Of a DNA stretch of 64,000 bases, positions 10,492 to 22,125 are shown one piece after another (positions within the stretch are counted from its first letter, which is position 1; each line of letters starts with the position of its first letter). Made by a program: the position numbers and the translations under genes. The DNA comes from Luidia sarsii. Lineage: Eukaryota; Echinodermata; Asteroidea; Paxillosida; Luidiidae. Below the pieces are notes generated by a model that saw nothing but the letters and a program-made list of their open reading frames with translations, was not told the origin of the DNA and did no database searches. The stretch lies in the NCBI GenBank assembly GCA_949987565.1, contig OX465102.1, positions 11,920,763 to 11,984,762 of the forward strand, in the 5' to 3' direction.

Positions 10492-11640
10492 TAAGTAACC
10501 GAGGACTGATCCCGTCAGGGCCACTAGCCTTCCTGGGTTTAAGCCCAGCAAATATTCTACTAATGCCTAATTGTGATGCGAGGCAATGGCTCACGAACAA
10601 GATCTTTGAGGGGCTTGTCAAACCGACAGTAGTATTGAGTCAGGCGATCCAACAGGCCGAGCTCGTAAGGGGCTCGGAATCCGGAACTTGACTTGTGGTT
10701 AGTGATCTGCCGGATGCCGCTTCGTCGATGACGGAGATCCTCCCCTGCCGGTTCTCCTCCAGCCGAGACCGGTTCTTGCGTTGCCGACATTGACCGCCTT
10801 TCCTCAGATCATATTTAGCGGCCATTAAACTTGGCTTAATCCCCCGACTCACAGGCTGATTCCTTAACCCGGACTTTCTGGCGCAAAGAGTCTCGGAATC
10901 AGGGCCTTTGATTTGAGTATCTAACCATGCTCTTAGTTGGCACGCACAACTCCTCACAGAAGGCGATGTATGACGTGCTGTATGAAGGCGATGTATCACG
11001 TGACAACATCTGTGCACTCGAGGAAAACTCCCCAATTAGTATACAATCGAGGAAAACTCCCTCGGCATGTAAAAAGGACGGCGATGAACTGTAAGTGTCT
11101 CCAAATCTGAAGTGCACGTCTGAGACAATAGCTTGCAGGCACGGCACCATGACTTATTGACCAAAAGGCCTACACCACCACCTCTGGTCTTATTCGCTGC
11201 CTCGATACGAGATACGCTCCGCTCGAAAAAAAAACCAAAAAAAAACAAACCGAAAAACCCGAATCCAGGGACAGTAATGGCGGAGTCCGGTACATTGTTG
11301 TCCAACCAGGTTTCCGTAAAACAGAAATTATGGCATTCCCTGAAGTCACTCCTACTAGCGTCCAATAGGGCTAGAAGCTCGTCCATTTTGTGCCGTAGAG
11401 AGCGTCCGTTGGCGAGGGAGATACTGGGTAAAGGTAGTCATTGGTCCCGCAAAAGCGTAGCCTGCCTTGTACTCCCGCTCTCCTGCCTCGCCGCTGCCTA
11501 CGGTTAGTTTCACGGCTGTAAGGGAGACTGGTAGATGAAATATCCTGTATGAAATTTAGTCTCTGGACTTGACTAGGATTAAGCTCACCAGATACAGAAT
11601 GAAGGCCCAATAACTCATCCCTGCTATAACTATACGCCAT
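10492..11640 (-). pseudogene. Non-LTR retrotransposon fragment (CR1/L2-like), endonuclease region
   Basis: Read on the minus strand, frames in order carry a basic RRQRRGRRAGVQGRLR segment, MDELLALL, the endonuclease signature CFTETWL followed by PDSAI, an RGGGVGLLVN motif, LETLTVHRRPFY, and YIAFCEELCVPTK. The linker before the reverse transcriptase (KPRKASGPDGIS) falls near 10,510-10,545. This order is typical of CR1/L2/Rex1-type Jockey-superfamily elements. Several frameshifts break it and it stops before the polymerase domain, so it is a dead 3'-truncated copy or two joined pieces. Confidence 0.85.
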
Positions 11641-11759
11641 GTCGCCATGATCGGCTCCAGCTTGTGATTGTAACCTAAAATCGACGCTCCATATCGCTTA
11701 TGTTATTTCTGAAGTTAATAAGCATATAGGCAGTCTTAACAGTTAAGCATTTTCTTCCT

Positions 11760-12446
11760 TTGGACTCACCGAATCTTATAGCCAAAACTTTCACTTTCCC
11801 CCAGTTCGATTATTGTGATGTAGTATGGAGTAACACATGCAAGTCGAATTTACAGCGTTTCGACGTGCTTTGGAATAGACTAGGGAGGATCGTTCCTCAT
11901 GCTCCACCCATCACTTTATCTTCAGTTGTGCTGAATTCTCTTGACTAGGTCATTTTGTCAGACAGACGCGATTTTCACTTGAAGTGTATGGTATGTAAGG
12001 GTGGTCCCAGATTATTTGTGTGATATTTTTGACCGGATCGGAGTAGTGAAATTCATAGTGAATTTATAGTAACAGTGTGATGGGTAACATTGTTCTTCCA
12101 CGAGTGAGAACAGAATCTGGCAGAAAAAAACCCATCAAATTTCGGGGAGCTTATGCATGGAATGCCATACCGGGGGAATTTGAAGAACCCCATCCCAAAT
12201 AATGTGAAATGTTTATAAATTTGTTAAAGGGTTGTGAGTAGTAGTAAAACTGCAATTGTAATAATTGTAATGTGTAGCGTTGATGTATTTTAACAGACCT
12301 GGTGTTACGGGCTTTTATTGATTGTTTAAATGTTTGTTGTAATTTTAAGGTGCTTTCTAATGTTTTTATTGCATTGGCTGGGATCCATGGGAGATTAGTT
12401 TTGCAAAGAATGGGATACCCAGGATAAATAAAATGATAATGATAAG
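11760..12446 (+). pseudogene. 3' end of a LINE: reverse transcriptase C-terminal remnant and tail
   Basis: The plus frame reads FPQFDYCDVVWSN, then NRLGRIV, the region after the catalytic core of CR1/L2-class reverse transcriptases. Further on, after frame breaks, comes KFRGAYAWNAIP, the conserved GA-WN-LP motif of such ORF2 C termini. The copy ends with an AAATGATAATGATAA-type short tail at 12,427-12,446, typical of LINEs that end in a microsatellite. It lies opposite in orientation to the endonuclease fragment upstream, so the two are separate insertions. Confidence 0.75.
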
Positions 12447-12467
12447 TGTACTTTTGAATATAGAAAA

Positions 12468-13485
12468 TATTAATTGGTTTGTTAATAGACTAATTGTCGG
12501 TATTGGTTCTCGAAAAGACAACGTAAAAGAGACCACCAAGAGGAAGTTGCTGATTTCTTTTCCAGAAGTAAAAATTATTGAGAAGAAGAAAAAATCTAGG
12601 ACAAATACATGAGTTTAAGTCTTGGCTAAAGAATATTTCGAAGCACAGCTGAGTGTAATGAGCAAGTCCAATGCTACCCAGTAATAATCTCCTAGAAACA
12701 GTAATACGCAAACATGCCGCAAAATGTTTGTACTTACAAAAAATAATGACCAACATTTTAATATCAAAAATCTGGAGGACGTGATTTTTGATTCTAGCAG
12801 GACCTTTCGCAAAGGTAGAATCGATTCAAATTGTTGACAATTTCAAATATTTTGTGTTTAATTGCAGAAACAAAATCAAAGAATTTTGCATTAGGATTGG
12901 ACAGGTAATGTGTAAATTTCATGGATGAGTAGCGTAACTGCTTTTAATATCATTAGCATGATTTGGACATCACGTTTGTTTGAATAATCGTTAAAGCAAT
13001 TTGTGAATTTGTGATTGGTTCTATTGAACGGAATCAATTACCGGTACTTTCCATGTTGGCGATGTTGTTGTCCTCCTGATGAAACTGACGAGCATAATAA
13101 TCTGTACGTGACAGACTTAAATAATGTTTTGATTTTCAGTGTTTTTAGTTTCATATTAGGTGGTAAGGTGTGACAAATAAACTTGGTTTCGGATTTAAGG
13201 AGTGACTTTGTGATTCAAGTTAAATTCGGTTGACGATTAGCGTGAGATTCGTGATTATGTCGATTAGGGTAATTTTATGGAAACAGGGTGACTAGATTTA
13301 TCCATAAACTGAGATTGCAATTAACTTAGAAATGTCTGCATTCTTCCGTCAACAACTCAGTACCATTGGGGTAACATTTTACAATTATGTTAATGCCATG
13401 CGCACACTGCCAACATTTCCGGGGGATAGGTACTTTATCAACATAATACCAAAAATCCAGACAGTGTACACAGGCCCTAGCCTAA
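12468..13485. repeat. Dispersed repeat B, interrupted copy
   Basis: 12,468-12,560 (GAAAATATTAATTGGTTTGT ... GAGACCACCAAGAGGAAGTT) and 13,325-13,475 (GTCAACAACTCAGTACCATT ... ATAATACCAAAAATCCAGAC) match, in order, one continuous 300-bp copy at 17,952-18,245. About 760 bp between the halves is not in the other copy and is therefore likely an insertion. That insert includes a GATTCTAGCAGGACCTTTCGC stretch resembling the palindromic MITE. Confidence 0.65.
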
Positions 13486-13720
13486 CGATGCGATGCAGGA
13501 AATGCAGAGGTGAAAAGTGCACCGGCTTCGCATGAGTTATGAATTATGGCATCGAGACTGTTGAGTCTCATGTAAATCGTTGTCGATAGAATATACTTTA
13601 TTTGAATAATAAAGCCTAATATAGTTATTGTGGTGCAACCGTCAGCAGCTGACGTTTGTTGCTTGTATGGGTGGCAGGCAGGCGGGGAGGGGGCAGCTCA
13701 ATGTGTGAAGCAATGTGGCG

Positions 13721-13978
13721 TTAGACACCTTTGCGATTTCCGTGTTGATTTTGTTTTGCAACGGAATGCCCGGCGACTTTTACAAAACGCTCCGTTAGTA
13801 CAATAGACCTTAAATTGCCAACAGTGGCCGGTACTGACTTAGAAACTGGAATGATAAAAGCTCGTTTCCGCTGGGATTGAGCAAGAGAGGAATTTATAAT
13901 GTGTGTGAGCGGTCCAGCAAGATCGTATGCCAACTGACGAATGATTTTGCTAGGAATGTTCGTCCGGTCCACTAGCCT
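13721..13978 (-). pseudogene. Reverse transcriptase N-terminal fragment of a LINE
   Basis: The minus frame reads DRTNIPSKIIRQLAYDLAGP, then THIINSSLAQ, RAFIIPVSKS and LRSIVLTERFVKV. It is preceded by a KASGPD-type linker at the AAGGCTAGTGGACCGGACG end. This is the finger-domain pattern (IP, N-S, W/K-A-IPV-K, LR-I-LT) of non-LTR reverse transcriptases. Only about 85 residues remain and the catalytic core is absent. Confidence 0.75.
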
Positions 13979-14345
13979 TCACTGCGAAAACGTTGAGTAA
14001 CATTTTACTCAACATTTTACTCAACGTTGTGTAAGTATGCAATCGAGCAGTTGTTGAGTAACGAATTGCACAACACCGTTGTCATTTCCCTTTACACAGT
14101 TGTTGGCCAATTTCTTTCAATAACAACTGAGTAATTAGCCTATCCAACAGTTGTGCATTTGTTTTATTCATATGTTGATCATCTTGTTGAGAGTAACTGT
14201 TGGTCTTTTCATTTAAGAAAGTGTTGAGCATTTTAATTTAACAACCGTTGATTAGTTTGGCAGTGTCAGTAATTGCATAGATTTATTGAAAAAAGGGTCT
14301 ACTGCCACCAGTAATTTTGCAGTAATGTCCGTCCGGTCCACTAGC
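13979..14345. mobile_element. About 370-bp insert rich in TTGAGTAA / CAACAGTTGTT motifs
   Basis: The insert lies between two similar copies (roughly 40 bp) of AAGGCTAGTGGACCGGACGG-type sequence (read on minus strand), which code for the LINE linker KASGPDG. Inside are repeated ACTCAACATTTTACTCAACG and AACAGTTGTTGAGTAAC-like motifs in both orientations. It looks like a small foldback element in or beside the LINE fragment. The flanking copies are diverged, so they may be two LINE pieces, not a clean target duplication. Confidence 0.5.
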
Positions 14346-15022
14346 CTTAATTGTTCAATTTTAGCATGCTCAAAACCCTAAAGACTTCCCATACATTGAC
14401 AGATAGGATACTCCGTGCTGCAAGTTAGGCTGGGAGCGAGGGCTGCCATATTAAGTGGGGACAGGCCAGAATTGACTAAAGGCACTTGAAAATCCGTTGA
14501 GGAGAACTACTGCCAAGTGCGTCGATGGGTGGCTGAATTAAATCTGCTGGCTGCAGATTTGTATTCGAGTCACAGAACATACCTGTCATGATATTTTACC
14601 TTTAAAACATCATGCTATAGGGTCATGTTAAACGTCAGGCGTGTGGATCAGACTCCAAAATAATGAGACCATCTATAATCTGACCAACACCGCCCCACTG
14701 ATCATGCAAAGTCAATGCACGCCAACTTCGAAATCGCCTCGCGATGCTCTCCGAAGCGATCTACACGCGTACTGCATATGGGAGCCGCCATGACAGTTGT
14801 AGCACAGGCTGCTTGACCTGACATCTCAATCCAGCCGAAAACATGGACTGAATTTGATCGCAGTGCGCAGGCATGGTCATGCGGACCGTGATTCCGGCGA
14901 AAATCTGAGTCCGCCACACCGGGACATTGCACATGTCTGAATGTTCGGGAAGAGACATCAGCGCGCGACTGGCGACCAATCGCATGGAGTAAATGTGTCT
15001 TTACATTGTTTTGTCCAATGGT
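14346..15022. other. Unassigned DNA
   Basis: No gene or repeat recognised. Overlapping minus-strand frames at 14,702-15,034 cover a GC-rich patch but have no known motif. Confidence 0.35.
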
Positions 15023-15812
15023 TGCAGCACACAAAATCCATCCAAGATGGCTCCGACGAGCTGATTATCATAAAGTGTGGACCCAAAACTTGTTTTCATA
15101 AGGGGTCTCTGACACGTTGTACAATTAAGGGCACAAAGAAAAGAATCGAAAATTATCTGAGAGTTGAAGGTCCAAACTACAATTTTAAGTACAGCCACAA
15201 GAACTGAGAAACTTCTGGGTGTGGGATAATTGGCTTTGAGAGTGAGTGTTTTTGTAAAGTGTTCAATGAGAGCTCGATTTAGTGTTCTGCACCCCGAGGG
15301 TGCAGCACACAAAATCCATCCAAGATGGCTCCGCCGAGCTGATTATTATAAAGTGTGTACCCACAACTTTTGTTTGATAAGGGGTCTTTGGAGGCTAATT
15401 AACTGATACATTGCTTAAGACAACCTGGGTGTTCACTCTTCAATTTGTTATGTAATTTGGACCATATCCGGCTTTAAATGTGGCCCTATTTGGCTGTGGA
15501 AGTGGAGGGGTCCATCCCAAAATCCTTGCAGAAATTCGGCTTGGACGGCAACACATTTTGGAGGTGTTTTTTTCTGGGTGTAATTAGCAAAAAATCTAAT
15601 TTGCTAAGAGCACTAAAATTGAAAAGAATCTGAGACATGAAGGTCCAAACTACAATTTTCAGTAAAGCTACAAGAACTGAGAGACTTTTGGGTGTGGGAT
15701 ATTATTGGCTTTGAACGTGAGTGTTTTGGAAAAGTGTTCAATGGGAGTTCGATTTAGTGTTCTGTATCCCCAATGGCAATGTTGTAGCGCCCTCTGTTGG
15801 CCCAATATCAAA
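15023..15812. repeat. Dispersed repeat copies 2 (5' part) and 3 (full)
   Basis: TGCAGCACACAAAATCCATC begins at both 15,023 and 15,301. The first unit is internally shortened (about 278 bp) and the second is full length (about 512 bp), ending at GTAGCGCCCTCTGTTGGCCC. Both match 8,946-9,440. The head-to-tail arrangement suggests one copy inserted at the end of another, or unequal crossing over. Confidence 0.75.
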
Positions 15813-16430
15813 ATCGAGTCGTCAGCTGTGGCCTATGATATGCAGAATTAGAAATAAAAGAAATCTGGTTGGCTGCAGCTACTTCCACAGTGCAGCTCTA
15901 CGTTCGCTTTGATGACGTAAAGTCGAATATAGCCCACGAGAGAAGTTCATCTGTTACCAAGTCGTGCTGGAATCACAAGGTAGATACAATTTAAGTGTAA
16001 GACGGGGTGGATGAGTAAGAAACGGGTAACAACATGGATGGAGAGTAGTTAGGGGAATATGTAACAGAGTTAGGGATGGGGTGCGAGATGACTGAATTGT
16101 TAATAGGCTATTGGTTGGAGGTTTATCTCGTTGATGAGGGCCGTTGAATATTGCGTCGTTCGTGGATCGTGTTGGGAGTAGCTGTCCAGGACATTTACGC
16201 TGTGTGTCGTTCCTTTCTAATTCTGTGCAGCACTGCTAGCTGTGTCCCGGCTGCATCTAGTCATCTACCCATCGGAATGAGTCAGGGCGGAGAAATGGTA
16301 ATTATCAGTCGGTAATTAAGAAAGATGGGGAGCGGTAGCAGCTAACGAAAGCAAGTTTGCAAACTATACCCCATGCATTATGGTTTCATAAAAATAATAC
16401 AGTTTCTGTCCACCCCTTTGTCGTGGGGAC
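15813..16430. other. Upstream region of left fucosyltransferase
   Basis: No gene recognised. It presumably holds the 5' flank of the fucosyltransferase, but I see no clear TATA box or splice site that would fix a transcript start. Confidence 0.35.
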
Positions 16431-17789
16431 ATGTGCGCTCAACAACCCTCCCATCTATCTCATGTAACTTCTCCCATGGAACGTTTTCGTCCCCAGGGGT
16501 TTGCGTTTCGTGTGCTGATTCTCAGTACTCTGTGCCTTCTCAGCATCACCGTCGTGTACACCTCGCACAAATACGAGACTCGCCCGAGGCACCTTGTCGT
16601 GAACGTCTCCCGGGGAGGATACGGACAAGATGAAGTGATCGCCGAAGTACCGGTACTGTCGGTCGCCCTCTCGTCAAGAGCCGACGACGACGCCGAGCGG
16701 AGCTCCTCCGCGCCGCCCTATCTGGACCAGGAGGGTCGGTGCCACCTCGGAGCGGTCCTCTACGACAAAACCAAACTACTCGCCAACCACCACATTCTGT
16801 CCAGTCTCCGAAAGAAAACTGTCGGGGGTGTGGTCACATCGGAGATCAAGTTTCCGAACAACTGCAGCATAGACTTGGTTTTCAGCAATGACCTGGCTCG
16901 GTTTAAGCACATGGATGTGGTAGTGTTTAACTTTATTCAACTAACAAACCCGCCGGAAGGAAAGGTCTTGCTCACAACAAACCCGAACCAAACATTTATG
17001 TATTTTTCGTCGGAGAGGCCAATGCCACATGTCTTCAAGACCCCAGTTGACGTCATGTGGACGTTTCATAGATCTTCAGACATCTGGATCCCTTTCGGTT
17101 ACCTGGACACGAGCAGACAACTTTGCAATCAGACGAAGACGCCCCAGCAGTGGGTTCAAGGTAAAACGAAGATGGTTCTGTGGATAGCCAGTAATTGTCA
17201 TTCCACCACGTGGCCGAGACTGATATTTGCCCGGACATTAAAGAAGCACGTACCTGTTGATATTTATGGAAACTGTGGTCAGCTGAAGTGTAAGCCGGTC
17301 CTGTCCAAAAAATGCACGTCAGATTTGCTTGGGAAATACAAGTTCTACTTGGCCGTGGAAAACGGCGAATGTGGTGACTACATCACGGAGAAGGTATGGG
17401 AGAAGCCGCTCATGTACGGCACAGTGCCCATTGTATACGGTCCAACAAGACGAGACTACGAGGAGATTTTGCCGCACAATTCTTTCATACATCTCTCCGA
17501 TTTCAAATCCATGGAAGATTTAGCCAGCTACCTTAAAGTCTTAGACTCGGACCCTGTCAAGTACGCCAAGTACATGGAGTGACGATATCACGGTAGCATT
17601 GTGATAGGACGCCCGCTCTTTTCGACGTTTGAAGTTCGGCTATTCGAAGACTTGTTTACTGCTGTCGACATGAAAAAGAAAGGTCAATTAAGGCGTCGGT
17701 ATTTGAGAGATACAGGATTTGCGAAGTCCTGTCGACCTAAGGAAATGATGAACTCTTCCTATGGTATTGGTGGCTGGTATCCCTGGTAG
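16431..17789 (+). pseudogene. GT10 alpha-1,3-fucosyltransferase, copy with nonsense codon 384
   Basis: Matches the right-arm gene residue for residue through codon 383, then TGA (17,580-17,582) replaces the TGG for Trp384. The rest of the frame is intact to the normal stop at 17,789. The truncated product would lack 68 C-terminal residues, including conserved positions after the YMEW motif, so it is probably inactive. It is single-exon, with a type II signal-anchor at about residues 26-43. It may be a null allele if the arms are haplotypes, or a decaying duplicate if the palindrome is real. A sequencing error at one base cannot be excluded. Confidence 0.85.
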
Positions 17790-17951
17790 GAAAATTGGCC
17801 CAAAATATTCTTTTTTAGGTAAGACTTAAATGTAAATATGCCTGGTGTAAGCACCAAGTTGAAAGTTTCAATTTTGTTTGCCTGCTTTGCCCCTCAAAAA
17901 AATCGAATGTTATATACTCATTATAGAGCAATTTAAGAGTACTGTTTAATG
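17790..17951. other. 3' flank of left fucosyltransferase
   Basis: AT-rich. No AATAAA signal is obvious close to the stop codon. Confidence 0.3.
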
Positions 17952-18245
17952 TAGAAAATATTAATTAGTTTGTTAGCATACTTATTGTCGGTATTGGTTC
18001 TCTAGAACACAACGTAACACTAACAGAGACCACCAAGAGGAGGTTAATGACTTCTTTCCCAGAAGGAAAATTGTCCATGAACTGATAGAATGCAATTACC
18101 TTGGAAAGGTCTACATTCTACCGTCAACATCTCAGTACCATCGGGGTAACATTTTACCATTCTCTCCATGCCATGTGTACACTGTGGACATTTTCGTGGC
18201 CTAGGTACCTTATCAACATAATACCGAAAATCCTGACAGTGTACA
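17952..18245. repeat. Dispersed repeat B, continuous copy
   Basis: An uninterrupted 300-bp version of the repeat whose other copy is split at 12,468-13,485. It starts GAAAATATTAATTAGTTTGT and ends at ATAATACCGAAAATCCTGAC. Confidence 0.65.
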
Positions 18246-18571
18246 GAAAAATACTAAAAGCTCCCAACTGTGGAATGGGGAGACACTCTATTCACAGAAT
18301 TAGAACTTACAAGATCGACCCCACACACGACCCCACACATGTTTTCTCCTGACAAAAAGTGGCCCAGGAAATGTTCTAATATGCAGCAGAGAGCATTCTT
18401 AAGGACTTCCAAAAACTTTCCGAGCCGCCCTTATATAGGTGGGCACCGAACCCCACGCCATGGCTTGGTAAATTGTTGGTAAACCACACAGGAATTCCAC
18501 ACAGTTTGGAAACATCCCGAGGAGAACCCTGAATAGACAAAATAAATCAATTGTATTGAACTGCTACATGT

Positions 18572-18730
18572 TAAAATTTAGTGGGCCTGACGTTTCGATC
18601 CTAGCAGGAACTTTCTCTGCCTTTGAGAAAGGTCCTGCTAGGATCGAAACGTCAGGCCCACTAAATTTTAAGATTTACATTTTGGTAATTTTAGTCAGTA
18701 AGCAGTTTGCAACATTTTTGTATATCAACT
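18572..18730. mobile_element. Palindromic MITE (GTGGGCCTGACGTTTCGATC), copy 1
   Basis: Near-perfect 39-bp inverted arms at 18,572-18,610 and 18,632-18,670 around a short CT-rich centre, followed by about 60 bp (CATTTTGGTAATTTTAGTCA ... GCAACATTTTTGTATAT) that is also shared with the copy at 21,703. The arms can form a strong hairpin. A partial copy lies at 24,640-24,740. Confidence 0.85.
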
Positions 18731-19439
18731 ACTACATGTAATACTAATTCTAGAGCACGGAGTGGTTTTAGCCTATGTTATCTCGGGTTCCATGAACATA
18801 CTTCTATAATTAGCCCCTCCAGACCTCTCTATCCAGCATGGCCGTCCTCAGTTCACTGATGCTATCAAGGCCAGTGTCTTTCTTCAGAATACTGATGTAA
18901 GTGGCCCGACTTCTCCCTCTTCTTGTTGTACCCTGTTTAGGCTCTCAGAGAATGAGGGGATTTGTAAATAGCTCCTGTGTCGCAAGCAGTGTCCTGCCAT
19001 CCTCATTCTCCTCCCACACACTTCAACAGATTGTTCAATACAATAATGTGACCCACTCAGGGAAAGGGACGATATAAGTCGCGCTATGCATTTGCATGCA
19101 ATGGCCTGGTTCAATGTTGAGAGGTTGGAATTTTTTGTAAAATTTTGAATGTTTGTTTTCTTAATGAAGTCATATCTACAGTACTTCAGTACAGGTTTTA
19201 TTCACAAAAATGAACATGGGTATGACATAGGGACATGTTGGTTACTAATTGAAATTTACGCTTCTACACCACATTGCATAATTAGATTTTTCAAAGCCTT
19301 TTGTCGCTTTTTGTAATTTTAACTCCATGGACCTAATTACTATGCATATATGTTATAACTACAGAAAGGAAGGGGTATAGAGCTCTGATATAATTATGCC
19401 AAAGAACGCTTACAATGTGGGCTTTCAAATCATATCGAA
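18731..19439. other. Unassigned AT-rich DNA
   Basis: No gene or RNA recognised. A minus frame at 18,884-19,114 has no family signature. Confidence 0.35.
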
Positions 19440-19625
19440 AAACGATAGTGTGAAAAGAACCGAGTTGAGTTCGCGTTGAAATCTATGTGTTGAAGTCGCC
19501 CCGGGTTGAAATAAGCTCAGTTTGCATGAATCAAGTGTGAAACGATACCGGGCTGAATGCGGGGTTGAAAAAAAAAATCAATTTTCAACCCGGGCCAAGA
19601 ATCTCTGAACCTGGGTTGAGAGGCT
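19440..19625. mobile_element. GTTGAA / CCGGGTTGAA-rich foldback element
   Basis: Repeated GGGTTGAA and its complement TTCAACCC occur through the interval (CCCCGGGTTGAAAT near 19,500, TTTTCAACCCGGG near 19,580, CTGGGTTGAG near 19,612). This gives several possible hairpins, consistent with a small MITE. Exact ends were not found. Confidence 0.45.
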
Positions 19626-20361
19626 GTAGTGTTCCAGTCGTCAAAGGTGAACCGGCCAGATTACGTACGCTGAAATCCAATCTGTTACCCTCCACCATCC
19701 CCAAGCCACCAGCTGTTATTCAGTTTTATACTTGCACCTGTTGTTTCAGTATAAATCAGCCTATACTCGTCATATGACGATTTATATGGACATTCACGGG
19801 GTTTTTCAGGTTTTAGCTCTCATTTGCCACCATTGAGCATGTTTCCTGGTGGGGGACATTTAAACCCTGAGTTTGTCCAGAAAAATCGGCCATTTCCTAA
19901 CGGGACTAAGACAGCCAATAGCTTGCTTTACTTGCTTCTAATGCCATTAATAGTCCGTGTTTATATTACTACCTCGGGCTCATGATAAAAGTTCATTATT
20001 AAGTGAGCACAATCATAATCTTTCTTTGATGCACCACGGGGAAAGCTTTAGTTTGGCACGAATGTACCCAGGTCAAACGTTATGTGTTAAGTGTTAGAAT
20101 TAATGGCATTGCCGACGAGGGTTATCCTCTTCAGCGTCAGACAGTTGGGCCATCACTCAATGTGTGCATTCATGTCCAGGCCATGTTGGCCTAATCAGGT
20201 ACGTGTGATATCCATGTGCTTCGAGGCGGCCGCTGGGCCTTGCCTGTGTTTCTGTGAACCATGTCTTGGCCGCTGGGCCTAGTTTAGAATGGTCCGTGTC
20301 TCCACGCGCCCCAGTATGGCTGAGTGGGCCTATGTGATGCCGTGTGGGCATATTATTTTGC

Positions 20362-20590
20362 AATCGATCTTTTAAATTTAATACGTTTTGTGAATACACA
20401 CTGTACTGATTTATGTTTCTCACGGTCTGCATGTTCATAAAAGCTGTGCTGGCGACGGGATAATTAGTTTGCATAACGTGTTCTGATCGAAAGTACATCG
20501 TATGGTATTGCACATGCTGTATTAGTTATCGATTATTCGCTCTGTGAATCGTGCAAAAGACAATTGTCCAACAATGGGGACAGTCATCGT
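20362..20590. repeat. Direct repeat D, copy 1
   Basis: Shares with 21,890-22,125 the ordered blocks GCAATCGAT, GTGAATA, TGCATGTTCA, AACGTGTTC-GATCGAAAGTA, TATTGCACATGCTGTA-TAGT, TCTGTGAAT-GTGCAAAAG and GGGGACAGT. The two are about 1.5 kb apart in the same orientation. Moderate divergence suggests an old tandem duplication or two repeat copies. Confidence 0.7.
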
Positions 20591-21702
20591 GCACATTTCA
20601 CCAATAAGATGAAAGTTTTTCTACCCTTGCCAGACAGTAAGTGTTGTCAAGTGACTCACAAAAGCCACACGGATGTCTGAATGTTGCCAGGTCTGACTCC
20701 CTTGTACAGTTCGTCTTCCCTTATTGGTTTCTTTCACACATTGATATTTTTCCCGATTGTTTAGTTTTGAAAATAACACATTTGATAAAAAGCAAATCAA
20801 TATGGCAGTCAAAGGCACTGAAAAGGGGGCCCTGGCTGCGCGAAGAGGTTTACCGCGATACCGCGACCTTGCATTCTGCCATTGCCGTCACGAGCAGTAC
20901 ACGACTGTAAACTCTATGCGTGATAATACCTTCTACATGTACACGCTACTACAATAACAAGCTTGTTCTTTCCGAATGGTACATTGCATTGGTTCGACCG
21001 GATGGTATGTTTCAATGGCTTATTTGTTGATTTATGTAATTCTGTCACATGAACATAATGACTGTCCTCTAATCCCTAGAAAAAAATGTGCCGGTTTGCC
21101 TTATGCAAAAGGTTGAAAAGTAAACCTTGGTATCCGACACCACATTGTTTGGTCAAAATAAATGCTGTATTTGGCTGCAGCAAAGAGAAAGCAATATGTG
21201 TCACTTTCTCGGTCCGAGTATAATCACTACAGTCATTACAGGACTCAAAAGCAAATGTGTATTATTTTGTGCTGGACGCGTTGCCGTTTCACCGCAAGAG
21301 CCGGTCACGCAGGTACTTCTCAAATTCCTCCCCCAAAATGAATGTATTAATAGGAAAGGGATGTGTTGTTTTATTAGCACATCTGTATCATCAGACAACT
21401 GGATATGCCCCTATCTTTCGGCTTTTTGGGGCGTCACCCAAAGGCGCCAGTAGACCTGATTGATGGTGTACTAGCATTTTGACTTTAGGTTGGTTACCTT
21501 TTTATGTTCAGTATATTTCACAATACATTATTTCATATTACAAGTGTAAGCTTACCAGTGACATGCAAGATGTTTAAAATTCGAACTGCAGGCGAAAGAG
21601 AAGGTCAATTCACGTGGGTGGTTTCTGGCATTGACGTATGATTATGATGATTAAGTGGCTACTAAATCTGTTCAATGTGGAAATTACATTATTCAAAATT
21701 AA
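20591..21702. other. Unassigned DNA between D repeats
   Basis: No gene recognised. Frames near 21,127-21,453 (plus) and 21,201-21,398 (minus) overlap and show no motif. Confidence 0.35.
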
Positions 21703-21862
21703 AAATTTAGTGGGCCTGACGTTTCGATCCTAGCAGGAACTTTCTCAGAGGCCTTTGAGAAAGGTCCTGCTAGGATCGAAACGTCAGGCCCACTAAAATT
21801 TGAGATTTGCATTTTGGTAATTTTAGTCAGTAAGCAGTTTGCAACATTTTTGTATATAACTC
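21703..21862. mobile_element. Palindromic MITE, copy 2
   Basis: Same family as 18,572-18,730, with the same inverted arms and the same 60-bp right extension. The central loop differs (TCAGAGGCCTTTGA). Confidence 0.85.
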
Positions 21863-21889
21863 TATTCAAATTTTAGTAGGGTGGTAATG

Positions 21890-22125
21890 CAATCGATTTT
21901 TTTATTTGCTATATTCTTTGTGAATAATGGTTTGTGTTTTTCGCGCTTTGCATGTTCAAAGCAGCAGCTTGCATACCGGTAACGTGTTCAGATCGAAAGT
22001 ACATTATACGGTATTGCACATGCTGTAGTAGTTATCTATTATTTATACAAAAATGTGAATAATATTCGGTCTGTGAATTGTGCAAAAGGTAATAAAGGCA
22101 TTTTCAACAAAGGGGACAGTGTCAC
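21890..22125. repeat. Direct repeat D, copy 2
   Basis: Second copy of the repeat described for 20,362-20,590. It carries about 20 extra AT-rich bases (TTATACAAAAATGTGAATAA). Confidence 0.7.

Noticed and set aside
20157..20513. 118-codon minus frame (mirror 50,616-50,972)
   Set aside because: No domain, no splice signals; conserved only because the whole arm is duplicated.
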